From Echinarachnius parma (taxonomy: Eukaryota; Echinodermata; Echinoidea; Clypeasteroida; Echinarachniidae): 64,000 nucleotides of DNA. Location of the stretch: the NCBI GenBank assembly GCA_037951105.1, contig JBAMJV010011314.1, positions 30,001 through 94,000 on the forward strand, given 5' to 3'. This document shows, one piece after another, positions 20,307-32,279 of the stretch. A program made the translations under genes and the position numbers. Positions within the stretch are counted from its first letter, which is position 1; each line of letters opens with the position of its first letter. The notes beneath the pieces were generated by a model. It did not search any database. It was not told the origin of the DNA and saw nothing but the letters and a program-made list of their open reading frames with translations.

Positions 20307-21696
20307 AGAACTCACGGCTTGGTACGAACAGTCACGTCATGTTCACGTTCACGTCACGTTCACGGTTCTGTACCTTTTGTGAAACAGGTCACCCAAATCT
20401 ACGAAGTGTAGGGTAAAGTGACCCAACAATTTGTCGTTTTCCATGCCGGTAAAACTCGAAGTGTCGCGTTAACCAAATCGTGACGTGAGCGTTTAATCAA
20501 GATTTTTTAAATTGCAAACGCTTGTTACTAAGACTAGACATACACGCACAAAGAGATTTAAAAATGTCGACGAAAATGCCAATACCCCCTTATCAAATCT
20601 TTTCAATCATTATGTTTATAATATGTACGTGCATAATTCAGAGTAATCTGAGACGATAATATGCAGTTCTGTCATTTAGGTAATGTACAACCATACCACT
20701 TGCATTATTTGTCTTGTTATTGGAGTATTTCTAAAGACGTGTCGTGCGTGGATTTTGGCAAATGTTGATTTCCAGCTGAATTGCAGCTACACGCAGCGGA
20801 CAATACAGTTCGCATACGCCTGAAGTTCCCGTGCTCGACGTCTGCGCGTACTGGCGTTGTATGTGCATGCCTGTGAAAGTGAGTGAGTGAGTGACTGGCA
20901 GCAGTGATCAATGAGTTTAAAAGTAATAAAACAATGATTTGATTAATAGTGTTTATTTATGGTTATTGAATCGAGTCAATCTATAAGTCAGTCATTTAAT
21001 CTAATAAACAATCAATTAATCAGTCAATCATTATAATGAAACAATCACACCAACCAATCAATATTAAATAAATCAATTAATGTATTTGACATTCGAACTA
21101 GCTACTTGTAGGCAGTGGCGTACCCAGGATTTTGTCAAGGGGTGGGTGTAGGGGGGGGGGGGGGGGAATATTTCGTCAGACAAATTGAAGTAAGCGGGGG
21201 GAGTGTGGGTAGGGGGTGTCCGTAGAAAATGACCGCAGCCGAGGACGAGACCAGGCCCGGTCACAAATTTCGAGGCCGAGACCAAGACATTTCTTGAATT
21301 ATGTAAGGGGGTGGGGATAGGGGTAGGGGGTGTCCATCCCCCAGCCCCCAGGCCTGTGTTCGCCTATATAATTGTATATTACAGTATAGGTAGGACGGGT
21401 TCGTTCACGATTAAATTTACCGAGAATTAGTCTCTTCTCAACGACAATTTACATTAATTTGTTTTACGCAAGCGCCAATTTACGTGAGCTTTCATGAATT
21501 GCATATAGTATATCTACAAACTGTTGGGTCACGTAACCCAACACTTCGTAGATTTGGGTGACCTGTTTCACAAAAGGTACAGAACCTGAACGTGACACTT
21601 CGTAGATTTGGGTGACCTGTTTCACAAAAGGTACAAAACCTTCACGTGATGTGAACGTGAACGTGACGTGACTGTTCGTACCAAGCCAGAACTCAC
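20307..21696. mobile_element. Mutator-like non-autonomous element with 9-bp target duplication
   Basis: AGAACTCAC at 20307-20315 is repeated at 21688-21696, flanking a 1372-bp element (20316-21687). The ends are inverted repeats starting GGCTTGGTACGAACAGTCAC, perfect for 24 bp and recognisable for over 110 bp (left arm to about 20430, right arm from about 21527). The right arm has an extra tandem copy of a ~51-bp block containing CGTAGATTTGGGTGACCTGT. No transposase frame is present. A 9-bp duplication with long inverted ends fits Mutator-like elements. A CAGTGGCG poly-G relic (21113-21366) lies inside it. Confidence 0.8.
21113..21366. mobile_element. hAT-like poly-G MITE relic nested in the Mutator-like element
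   Basis: Begins CAGTGGCGTACCCAGGATTT, has a G-run near 21151-21167 and several GTAGGGGGTGTCC phrases, and ends in a loose GGCCTGTGTTCGCC. No target duplication recognised, so the far end is uncertain. Confidence 0.5.
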
Positions 21697-22110
21697 AATG
21701 GATGTGTACAGCACGAAAGCAGACCAGTTTAATGATTCCGATCTGGGTAAACTGAGAGCTTAAAAGTTCTTGAAAAATGAGTCAACTCTCTTGAAGCAAC
21801 TGCCTCCTAAAGAGGACGCTTTTCTCCTTTGTCTCGAACGAGCTTCTCATGCCATCATTGATTAAAATGTGCACATTTCCAAGCCAAACATTCCATCATG
21901 TACAGAGTTTGGACAGTCCCTCAATGATGGAAAAGCAGTTCTAGCGTCAACTACACAGCAAGCCTGGGCAAGACAATATCATGTTGATATGTTCAAGGGT
22001 GCCAGAATAACTGTTCCTATACATGAAGAAGGTGGTTCCATGCTTTGGAATTGCTTAAAATGTTTCACCCTTGTGAAAGCACCACTGCTGTTCTTTCTGT
22101 TATCCTAAGG
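21697..22110 (+). pseudogene. Transposon-associated protein pseudogene, 3' part
   Basis: Continues the coding relic after the nested insertion. Frames contain DQFNDSDLGKLR, LKQLPPKEDAFLLCLERA and SCTEFGQSLNDGKAVLAST, interrupted by stops (for example after KLRA near 21760 and after AIID near 21862). The L-P-P-x-E-D-A-F...RA motif followed by a (G)W/QSL-D-G-K motif is common at the C-terminus of the same class of transposon-linked invertebrate proteins (from memory). Not functional. Confidence 0.5.
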
Positions 22111-22234
22111 CAAATCAGAAACGTTTCGTTTGGCACTTTGGTTTCTTCTTTTAGAACTTCACTAGGCTAGTCTTACTACCACTTCACATACTTCCGGGTT
22201 CCTTGAACAGAGTAGGAGGAAAATATCACTGAAC

Positions 22235-22657
22235 TCATGCTTTTCCTATGAAGTCATACATGTCAAGCTGTATACCACAAGCAAAAATCAGTGTCATGCG
22301 CTGAACTTCATTACTCTTGCCTGGTGAGGTTTTATTTGACCGGAACACTGCACATCTGATATGTTCCTGAAGGAATGTGCTGTTGCTGTGTACGGTTTGG
22401 TTTCCACTGCTGCCATGACCTCGACTACAGCTCATTATCCCTGATGACACGACATTGATCGTGATGTGTGCTGGATAAACTGATGAATAAAGGTGCAGCA
22501 TTATATATTTCAACTCGGCAGAGATGAGTGGTTTGGTATAGACGTTTTTTTTTTCATATACGCTTGACGTGGACCTCCAGCAGATAGTCTGCAAGGCTTT
22601 GCACACATATTGCGTTCCTATAAGGTCATATAAGCGACTCTTGGGGCCAATCCTCAA
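22235..22657 (-). pseudogene. Diverged transposon segment with a 140-codon open frame
   Basis: The minus-strand frame includes SAELKYIMLHLYSSVYPAH and TINVVSSGI, which align with TELKCMLPLFIS...HTIHLVRIVSSGI at 19224-19590 and with 12662-12780. So this is an inverted, diverged copy of that transposon segment, not an independent gene. The product is unknown. Confidence 0.45.
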
Positions 22658-22799
22658 TAAAAGTACCTCCTTTAAGAAATAGTTAGAGACTCTGCTTTGT
22701 ACTTGTCACGTAAGCCTTCAGTTACACTTCGTCTATATAATACTGGGTGAGTAGTCCTCGATTATAATTACTTTTGGAGTCCACTGATGGTCTTGTGAC

Positions 22800-23290
22800 C
22801 CCCTCCACCCCCCCCCCCCCCCCCCACAAAAATATACACACACACACATACTTGTATAGGAGTCTTCAAACGGGGATACATTTTATAACACCTTCAAACG
22901 GGGATATCCCCGCTTTTTTCGACTTTTTTGGCTTATCCCCGGTTTGCCGGTGTGTAAACATGGACATGTGCCCAATGGGCTGGCCGGTTTACACATACAC
23001 ACACACTCACATACACACACAGTCCACACATACACACCATCGGTTACATATATGTAAAATGGGCAAATAAGGGATATCTTTCAAAAATCAAAATAGCATA
23101 CAGTACAGCCCTTAAGACGATCCCTAAAGCACTATAGAGGCTGTTCGGAAAACGGGGATATCCCCGGTTTCCGGCATATCCCCGTTTGCCGGTGTGTAAA
23201 CCCGTGTGTATCCCCGTTTGCCGGTCCTTACAAGTGCATACACACAAGCACACTCACACACACACACACACACACCTCCTCTGTATTTGA
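22800..23290. repeat. C-run, CA microsatellites and duplicated AACGGGGATATCCCCG block
   Basis: A C-run near 22808-22825 and CA-rich tracts near 22832-22850, 22990-23035 and 23230-23275. Two direct copies (about 22889-22961 and 23147-23205) share the palindrome CGGGGATATCCCCG and TTTGCCGGTGTGTAAAC. Confidence 0.65.
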
Positions 23291-23477
23291 TTCAAATTAT
23301 GAACAGTTATGATGTTTCGGATGGATTTTGTATCATTTTATCGCAATCTAAACAATTTAAAACATTGACAGGTCATATTCTTATGTATTTGTTTGTTTTA
23401 TTGCTTTTGTTTTGTATTGATTTATTAATTTACATAGTTGGTGTCATTGTATAATGCTCTTAACCGGTATTTCAAAT

Positions 23478-23953
23478 CGAATTAAGTTTTTAAAGATCAA
23501 AATATAGCCTATTATTAACTCTTAGGGAGTTATTTGCATTTCATACATAAGCGATGTATTCGAAATTTCACGTCCATGTGTGACGCATCACCTTGTAACG
23601 GCGTGTGACACAGTAACCGAAGATGCGATATGCTCAAATTTGGAATCGAACGATGCGCAAGACGCTAGGAAAGACCTCCATTAAATAACAAGCTTGTATC
23701 ACCATGCATTGTGGTGTAATTGTGCAGGATGTGTGACTGGGTATTCATGACCCCCAAGGCTAAAACACACTATTTAGTGCATTAGGTGTGGTTTTCTTGA
23801 AACTCATCCTATGGACTTGCAGCAGCTAGTTCGCGAGGTTGTCCACCTAGGTTGTACTCCTAGAAGGTCCTAGAAGTCATTTCTGGTGACCAACCTTTTA
23901 CAACAGGCAAAAGCTGAAATCCTTAAAAATTGGTGGTTTGCCCCCTGGGTAAT
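23478..23953 (-). repeat. Right inverted arm of the decayed transposon
   Basis: Inverted copy of 18498-18948. It ends at CCCCCTGGGTAAT, immediately followed by the first satellite monomer. Confidence 0.65.
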
Positions 23954-24257
23954 AACCAATTTTTCACTACAAGATCCAGTTGGGTCAGTCGGTAGGAGAT
24001 GAGGCTCTAAATCAAAGGGTCGTGGATTCGAGCCCATCATGATATTATTTTTGAAGCAAATTTGTTTCAGTTTGAATTTGCTGATCGATAAATGCATATA
24101 GCCTTATTTAGCTAAGCAAACCAGCAATTATCAGCCAACTGCCATTGGAACTTATATTTGAATATTCATGGCCACTTGCGTAATGTTTTTCAAGTGATAA
24201 CTCGTGTCTGGTTCGTTCTAATATATCCATAACCAATTTCTCACTACAAGATCCAGT

Positions 24258-24329
24258 TGGGTCAGTCCGTAGAAGGTGAGGCTCTAAATCAAAGGGTCGT
24301 GGGTTCGAGCCCCTCATGATATTATTTTT
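24258..24329 (+). promoter_or_regulatory. Example internal Pol III-type promoter and terminator in one monomer
   Basis: A-box-like TGGGTCAGTCCG at 24258-24269, perfect B box GGTTCGAGCCC at 24302-24312 (44 bp between starts, the tRNA spacing) and TTTTT at 24325-24329. The A box departs from consensus at its fourth base (G for a pyrimidine). The same trio recurs throughout the array; a subset of monomers carries the weaker B box GGATTCGAGCCC. Transcription is not shown by sequence alone. Confidence 0.55.
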
Positions 24330-24899
24330 GAGCAAATTTTTTTCAGTTTGAATACGCTGATCCATAAATGCATATAGCCTTAATTAGCTAAGCTAACCAG
24401 CAAGTATCAGCGAACTGCCATTGGAACTTATATTTGAATATTGATAACTCGTGTCTGGTTCGTTCTAATATATCGTTAACCAATTTCTCACTACAAGATC
24501 CAGTTGGGTCTGTCGGTAGGAGGCGAGGCTCTAAATCAAAGGGTCGTGGGTTCGAGCCCATCATGATATTATTTTTTTGCAAATTTATTTCAGTTTGAAT
24601 CCACTGATCCATAAATGCATATAGCCTTAATTTGATAAGCTAACCAGCAAGTATCAGCGAACTGCCATTGGAACTCATTTGTGAATATTCGTGGCTACTT
24701 GCGTAATGTTTTTTTCAAGTGATAACTCGTGTCTGGTTCGTTCTAATATATCCATAACCAATTTCTCACTACAAGATCCAGTTGGGTCAGTCGGTAGGAG
24801 ATGAGGCTCTAAATCAAAGGGTCGTGGATTCGAGCCCATCATGATATTATTTTTGAAGCAAATTTGTTTCAGTTTGAATTTGCTGATCGATAAATGCAT

Positions 24900-25961
24900 A
24901 TAGCCTTATTTAGCTAAGCAAACCAGCAAGTATCAGCCAACTGCCATTGGAACTTATATTTGAATATTCATGGCCACTTGCGTAATGTGTCTGGTTCGTT
25001 CTAATATATCCATAACCAATTTCTCACTACAAGATCCAGTTGGGTCAGTCCGTAGAAGGTGAGGCTCTAAATCAAAGGGTCGTGGGTTCGAGCCCCTCAT
25101 GATATTATTTTTGAGCAAATTCTTTTCAGTTTGAATACGCTGATCCATAAATGCATATAGCCTTAATTAGCTAAGCTAACCAGCAAGTATCAGCGAACTG
25201 CCATTGGAACTTATATTTGAATATTGATAACTCGTGTCTGGTTCGTTCTAATATATCGTTAACCAATTTCTCACTACAAGATCCAGTTGGGTCTGTCGGT
25301 AGGAGGCGAGGCTCTAAATCAAAGGGTCGTGGGTTCGAGCCCATCATGATATTTTTTTTTAGCAAATTTGTTTCAGTTTGAATCCACTGATCCATAAATG
25401 CATATAGCCTTAATTTGATAAGCTAACCAGCAAGTATCAGCGAACTGCCATTGGAACTCATATGTGAATATTCGTGGCTACTTGCGTAATGTTTTTTTCA
25501 AGTGATAACTCGTGTCTGGTTCGTTCTAATATATCCATAACCAATTTCTCACTACAAGATCCAGTTGGGTCTGTCGGTAGGAGGCGAGGCTCTAAATCAA
25601 AGGGTCGTGGGTTCGAGCCCATCATGATATTATTTTTTTGCAAATTTATTTCAGTTTGAATCCACTGATCCATAAATGCATATAGCCTTAATTTGATAAG
25701 CTAACCAGCAAGTATCAGCGAACTGCCATTGGAACTCATATGTGAATATTCGTGGCTACTTGCGTAATGTTTTTTTTCAAGTGATAACTCGTGTCTGGTT
25801 CGTTCTAATATATCCATAACCAATTTCTCACTACAAGATCCAGTTGGGTCAGTCGGTAGGAGATGAGGCTCTAAATCAAAGGGTCGTGGATTCGAGCCCA
25901 TCATGATATTATTTTTGAAGCAAATTTGTTTCAGTTTGAATTTGCTGATCGATAAATGCAT
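24900..25961 (+). repeat. Four-monomer higher-order unit of 1062 bp
   Basis: Equivalent landmarks at 24899, 25148, 25395 and 25673 recur at 25961, 26210 and 26457 with constant offset 1062. The four monomer types alternate in a fixed order (steps of 249, 247, 278 and 288 bp). The same series also recurs with offset 2371 (25148 to 27519, 25395 to 27766, 25673 to 28044). Confidence 0.75.
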
Positions 25962-28900
25962 ATAGCCTTATTTAGCTAAGCAAACCAGCAAGTATCAGCC
26001 AACTGCCATTGGAACTTATATTTGAATATTCATGGCCACTTGCGTAATGTGTCTGGTTCGTTCTAATATATCCATAACCAATTTCTCACTACAAGATCCA
26101 GTTGGGTCAGTCCGTAGAAGGTGAGGCTCTAAATCAAAGGGTCGTGGGTTCGAGCCCCTCATGATATTATTTTTGAGCAAATTCTTTTCAGTTTGAATAC
26201 GCTGATCCATAAATGCATATAGCCTTAATTAGCTAAGCTAACCAGCAAGTATCAGCGAACTGCCATTGGAACTTATATTTGAATATTGATAACTCGTGTC
26301 TGGTTCGTTCTAATATATCGTTAACCAATTTCTCACTACAAGATCCAGTTGGGTCTGTCGGTAGGAGGCGAGGCTCTAAATCAAAGGGTCGTGGGTTCGA
26401 GCCCATCATGATATTTTTTTTTAGCAAATTTGTTTCAGTTTGAATCCACTGATCCATAAATGCATATAGCCTTAATTTGATAAGCTAACCAGCAAGTATC
26501 AGCGAACTGCCATTGGAACTCATATGTGAATATTCGTGGCTACTTGCGTAATGTTTTTTTCAAGTGATAACTCGTGTCTGGTTCGTTCTAATATATCCAT
26601 AACCAATTTCTCACTACAAGATCCAGTTGGGTCAGTCGGTAGGAGATGAGGCTCTAAATCAAAGGGTCGTGGATTCGAGCCCATCATGATATTATTTTTG
26701 AAGCAAATTTGTTTCAGTTTGAATTTGCTGATCGATAAATGCATATAGCCTTATTTAGCTAAGCAAACCAGCAAGTATCAGCGAACTGCCATTGGAACTT
26801 ATATTTGAATATTGATAACTCGTGTCTGGTTCGTTCTAATATATCGTTAACCAATTTCTCACTACAAGATCCAGTTGGGTCTGTCGGTAGGAGGCGAGGC
26901 TCTAAATCAAAGGGTCGTGGGTTCGAGCCCATCATGATATTATTTTTTTGCAAATTTATTTCAGTTTGAATCCACTGATCCATAAATGCATATAGCCTTA
27001 ATTTGATAAGCTAACCAGCAAGTATCAGCGAACTGCCATTGGAACTCATTTGTGAATATTCGTGGCTACTTGCGTAATGTTTTTTTCAAGTGATAACTCG
27101 TGTCTGGTTCGTTCTAATATATCCATAACCAATTTCTCACTACAAGATCCAGTTGGGTCAGTCGGTAGGAGATGAGGCTCTAAATCAAAGGGTCGTGGAT
27201 TCGAGCCCATCATGATATTATTTTTGAAGCAAATTTGTTTCAGTTTGAATTTGCTGATCGATAAATGCATATAGCCTTATTTAGCTAAGCAAACCAGCAA
27301 GTATCAGCCAACTGCCATTGGAACTTATATTTGAATATTCATGGCCACTTGCGTAATGTGTCTGGTTCGTTCTAATATATCCATAACCAATTTCTCACTA
27401 CAAGATCCAGTTGGGTCAGTCCGTAGAAGGTGAGGCTCTAAATCAAAGGGTCGTGGGTTCGAGCCCCTCATGATATTATTTTTGAGCAAATTCTTTTCAG
27501 TTTGAATACGCTGATCCATAAATGCATATAGCCTTAATTAGCTAAGCTAACCAGCAAGTATCAGCGAACTGCCATTGGAACTTATATTTGAATATTGATA
27601 ACTCGTGTCTGGTTCGTTCTAATATATCGTTAACCAATTTCTCACTACAAGATCCAGTTGGGTCTGTCGGTAGGAGGCGAGGCTCTAAATCAAAGGGTCG
27701 TGGGTTCGAGCCCATCATGATATTTTTTTTTAGCAAATTTGTTTCAGTTTGAATCCACTGATCCATAAATGCATATAGCCTTAATTTGATAAGCTAACCA
27801 GCAAGTATCAGCGAACTGCCATTGGAACTCATATGTGAATATTCGTGGCTACTTGCGTAATGTTTTTTTCAAGTGATAACTCGTGTCTGGTTCGTTCTAA
27901 TATATCCATAACCAATTTCTCACTACAAGATCCAGTTGGGTCTGTCGGTAGGAGGCGAGGCTCTAAATCAAAGGGTCGTGGGTTCGAGCCCATCATGATA
28001 TTATTTTTTTGCAAATTTATTTCAGTTTGAATCCACTGATCCATAAATGCATATAGCCTTAATTTGATAAGCTAACCAGCAAGTATCAGCGAACTGCCAT
28101 TGGAACTCATATGTGAATATTCGTGGCTACTTGCGTAATGTTTTTTTCAAGTGATAACTCGTGTCTGGTTCGTTCTAATATATCCATAACCAATTTCTCA
28201 CTACAAGATCCAGTTGGGTCAGTCGGTAGGAGATGAGGCTCTAAATCAAAGGGTCGTGGATTCGAGCCCATCATGATATTATTTTTGAAGCAAATTTGTT
28301 TCAGTTTGAATTTGCTGATCGATAAATGCATATAGCCTTATTTAGCTAAGCAAACCAGCAAGTATCAGCCAACTGCCATTGGAACTTATATTTGAATATT
28401 CATGGCCACTTGCGTAATGTGTCTGGTTCGTTCTAATATATCCATAACCAATTTCTCACTACAAGATCCAGTTGGGTCAGTCCGTAGAAGGTGAGGCTCT
28501 AAATCAAAGGGTCGTGGGTTCGAGCCCCTCATGATATTATTTTTGAGCAAATTCTTTTCAGTTTGAATACGCTGATCCATAAATGCATATAGCCTTAATT
28601 AGCTAAGCTAACCAGCAAGTATCAGCGAACTGCCATTGGAACTTATATTTGAATATTGATAACTCGTGTCTGGTTCGTTCTAATATATCGTTAACCAATT
28701 TCTCACTACAAGATCCAGTTGGGTCTGTCGGTAGGAGGCGAGGCTCTAAATCAAAGGGTCGTGGGTTCGAGCCCATCATGATATTTTTTTTTAGCAAATT
28801 TGTTTCAGTTTGAATCCACTGATCCATAAATGCATATAGCCTTAATTTGATAAGCTAACCAGCAAGTATCAGCGAACTGCCATTGGAACTCATATGTGAA

Positions 28901-29407
28901 TATTCGTGGCTACTTGCGTAATGTTTTTTTCAAGTGATAACTCGTGTCTGGTTCGTTCTAATATATCCATAACCAATTTCTCACTACAAGATCCAGTTGG
29001 GTCAGTCGGTAGGAGATGAGGCTCTAAATCAAAGGGTCGTGGATTCGAGCCCATCATGATATTATTTTTGAAGCAAATTTGTTTCAGTTTGAATTTGCTG
29101 ATCGATAAATGCATATAGCCTTATTTAGCTAAGCAAACCAGCAAGTATCAGCCAACTGCCATTGGAACTTATATTTGAATATTCATGGCCACTTGCGTAA
29201 TGTGTCTGGTTCGTTCTAATATATCCATAACCAATTTCTCACTACAAGATCCAGTTGGGTCAGTCCGTAGAAGGTGAGGCTCTAAATCAAAGGGTCGTGG
29301 GTTCGAGCCCCTCATGATATTATTTTTGAGCAAATTCTTTTCAGTTTGAATACGCTGATCCATAAATGCATATAGCCTTAATTAGCTAAGCTAACCAGCA
29401 AGTATCA

Positions 29408-29529
29408 GCGAACTGCATGGGCGTCGATACTTACGTAATACCCATTAATCAGGGGGGGGGGGGATGGATGAATGGATCATCCCCCTGATCAATGGGTATC
29501 AATGACAGATCGACGCCCGTGGCGAACTG
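29408..29529 (+). mobile_element. hAT-like MITE in a satellite monomer, copy 1, with 8-bp target duplication
   Basis: GCGAACTG at 29408-29415 and 29522-29529 flanks a 106-bp element (29416-29521). Ends are CATGGGCGTCGAT and ATCGACGCCCGTG, an inverted repeat with one mismatch. Inner text AATACCCATT...AATGGGTAT also pairs. It has a run of 12 G. Uninterrupted monomers read GCGAACTGCCATTGG at this spot, giving the empty site directly. Confidence 0.85.
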
Positions 29530-32156
29530 CCATTGGAACTTATATTTGAATATTGATAACTCGTGTCTGGTTCGTTCTAATATATCGTTAACCAATTTCT
29601 CACTACAAGATCCAGTTGGGTCTGTCGGTAGGAGGCGAGGCTCTAAATCAAAGGGTCGTGGGTTCGAGCCCATCATGATATTATTTTTTAGCAAATTTGT
29701 TTCAGTTTGAATTTGCTGATCCATAAATGCATATAGCCTTAATTATCTAAGCTATAGCCAGCAAGTATCAGCGAACTGCCATTGGATTTATATTTGAATA
29801 TTCGTGGCTACTTGCGTAATGTTTTTTTCAAGTGATAACTCGTGTCTGGTTCGTTCTAATATATCCATAACCAATTTTTCACTACAAGATCCAGTTGGGT
29901 CAGTCGGTAGGAGATGAGGCTCTAAATCAAAGGGTCGTGGATTCGAGCCCATCATGATATTATTTTTGAAGCAAATTTGTTTCAGTTTGAATTTGCTGAT
30001 CGATAAATGCATATAGCCTTATTTAGCTAAGCAAACCAGCAATTATCAGCCAACTGCCATTGAAACTTATATTTGAATATTCATGGCCACTTGCGTAATG
30101 TTTTTTCAAGTGATAACTCGTGTCTGGTTCGTTCTAATATATCCATAACCAATTTCTCACTACAAGATCCAGTTGGGTCAGTCCGTAGAAGGTGAGGCTC
30201 TAAATCAAAGGGTCGTGGGTTCGAGCCCCTCATGATATTATTTTTGAGCAAATTTTTTTCAGTTTGAATACGCTGATCCATAAATGCATATAGCCTTAAT
30301 TAGCTAAGCTAACCAGCAAGTATCAGCGAACTGCCATTGGAACTTATATTTGAATATTGATAACTCGTGTCTGGTTCGTTCTAATATATCGTTAACCAAT
30401 TTCTCACTACAAGATCCAGTTGGGTCAGTCGGTAGGAGATGAGGCTCTAAATCAAAGGGTCGTGGATTCGAGCCCATCATGATATTATTTTTGAAGCAAA
30501 TTTGTTTCAGTTTGAATTTGCTGATCGATAAATGCATATAGCTTTATTTAGCTAAGCAAACCAGCAAGTATCAGCCAACTGCCATTGGAACTTATATTTG
30601 AATATTCATGGCCACTTGCGTAATGTTTTTCAAGTGATAACTCGTGTCTGGTTCGTTCTAATATATCCATAACCAATTTCTCACTACAAGATCCAGTTGG
30701 GTCAGTCCGTAGAAGGTGAGGCTCTAAATCAAAGGGTCGTGGGTTCGAGCCCCTCATGATATTATTTTTGAGCAAATTTTTTTCAGTTTGAATACGCTGA
30801 TCCATAAATGCATATAGCCTTAATTAGCTAAGCTAACCAGCAAGTATCAGCGAACTGCCATTGGAACTTATATTTGAATATTGATAACTCGTGTCTGGTT
30901 CGTTCTAATATATCGTTAACCAATTTCTCACTACAAGATCCAGTTGGGTCTGTCGGTAGGAGGCGAGGCTCTAAATCAAAGGGTCGTGGGTTCGAGCCCA
31001 TCATGATATTATTTTTTTGCAAATTTGTTTCAGTTTGAATCCACTGATCCATAAATGCATATAGCCTTAATTATCTAAGCTATAGCCAGCAAGTATCAGC
31101 GAACTGCCATTGGATTTATATTTGAATATTCGTGGCCACTTGCGTAATGTTTTTCGAGTGATAACTCGTGTCTGGTTCGTTCTAATATATCCATAACCAA
31201 TTTCTCACTACAAGATCCAGTTAGGTCAGTCCGTAGGAGGTGAGGCTCTAAATCAAAGTGTCGTGGGTTCGAGCCCCTCATGATATTATTTTTGAGCAAA
31301 TTTTTTTCAGTTTCAATCCGCTGATCCATAAATGCATACAGCCTTAATTAGCTAAGCTAACCAGCAAGTATCAGCGAACTGCCATTGGAACTTATATTTG
31401 AATATTGATAACTCGTGTCTGGTTCGTTCTAATATATTGTTAACCAATTTCTCACTACAAGATCCAGTTGGGTCTGTCGGTAGGAGGCGAGGCTCTAAAT
31501 CAAAGGGTCGTGGGTTCGAGCCCATCATGATATTATTTTTTAGCAAATTTGTTTCAGTTTGAATCCACTGATCCATAAATGCATATAGCCTTAATTTGAT
31601 AAGCTAACCAGCAAGTATCAGCGAACTGCCATTGGAACTCATATGTGAATATTCGTGGCTACTTGCGTAATGTTTTTTTCAAGTGATAACTCGTGTCTGG
31701 TTCGTTCTAATATATCCATAACCAATTTTTCACTACAAGATCCAGTTGGGTCAGTCGGTAGGAGATGAGGCTCTAAATCAAAGGGTCTTGGATTCGAGCC
31801 CATCATGATATTATTTTTGAAGCAAATTTGTTTCAGTTTGAATTTGCTGATCGATAAATGCATATAGCCTTATTTAGCTAAGCAAACCAGCAAGTATCAG
31901 CCAACTGCCATTGGAACTTATATTTGAATATTCATGGCCACTTGCGTAATGTGTCTGGTTCGTTCTAATATATCCATAACCAATTTCTCACTACAAGATC
32001 CAGTTGGGTCAGTCCGTAGAAGGTGAGGCTCTAAATCAAAGGGTCGTGGGTTCGAGCCCCTCATGATATTATTTTTGAGCAAATTCTTTTCAGTTTGAAT
32101 ACGCTGATCCATAAATGCATATAGCCTTAATTAGCTAAGCTAACCAGCAAGTATCA

Positions 32157-32279
32157 GCGAACTGCATGGGCGTCGATACTTACGTAATACCCATTCATCA
32201 GGGGGGGGGGGATGGATGAATGGATCATCCCCCCCTGATCAATGGGTATCAATGACAGATCGACGCCCGTGGCGAACTG
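32157..32279 (+). mobile_element. Satellite-borne hAT-like MITE, copy 2
   Basis: Body 32165-32271 with the same ends, same GCGAACTG duplication and same insertion point; G-run of 11. Confidence 0.85.

Larger units (their letters stand above)
18498..23953. mobile_element. Decayed DNA transposon with ~460-bp inverted arms
   Basis: 18498-18948 and 23478-23953 are diverged inverted copies: TTGTAAAAGGTTGGTCACCA, AATGCACTAAATAGTGTGTT and ATAGGCTATATTT occur in opposite orientation and mirror order. Between them are broken coding fragments (19591-20306, 21697-22110, 22235-22657) and a nested insertion (20316-21687). The right arm stops where the satellite array begins. The superfamily is not determined, and no flanking target duplication can be read because the right flank is satellite. 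Confidence 0.6.

Noticed and set aside
23981..24052. Genuine tRNA gene in each monomer
   Set aside because: A and B boxes are present, but anticodon, T and acceptor stems do not pair and there is no intact cloverleaf, so only tRNA-like is justified.
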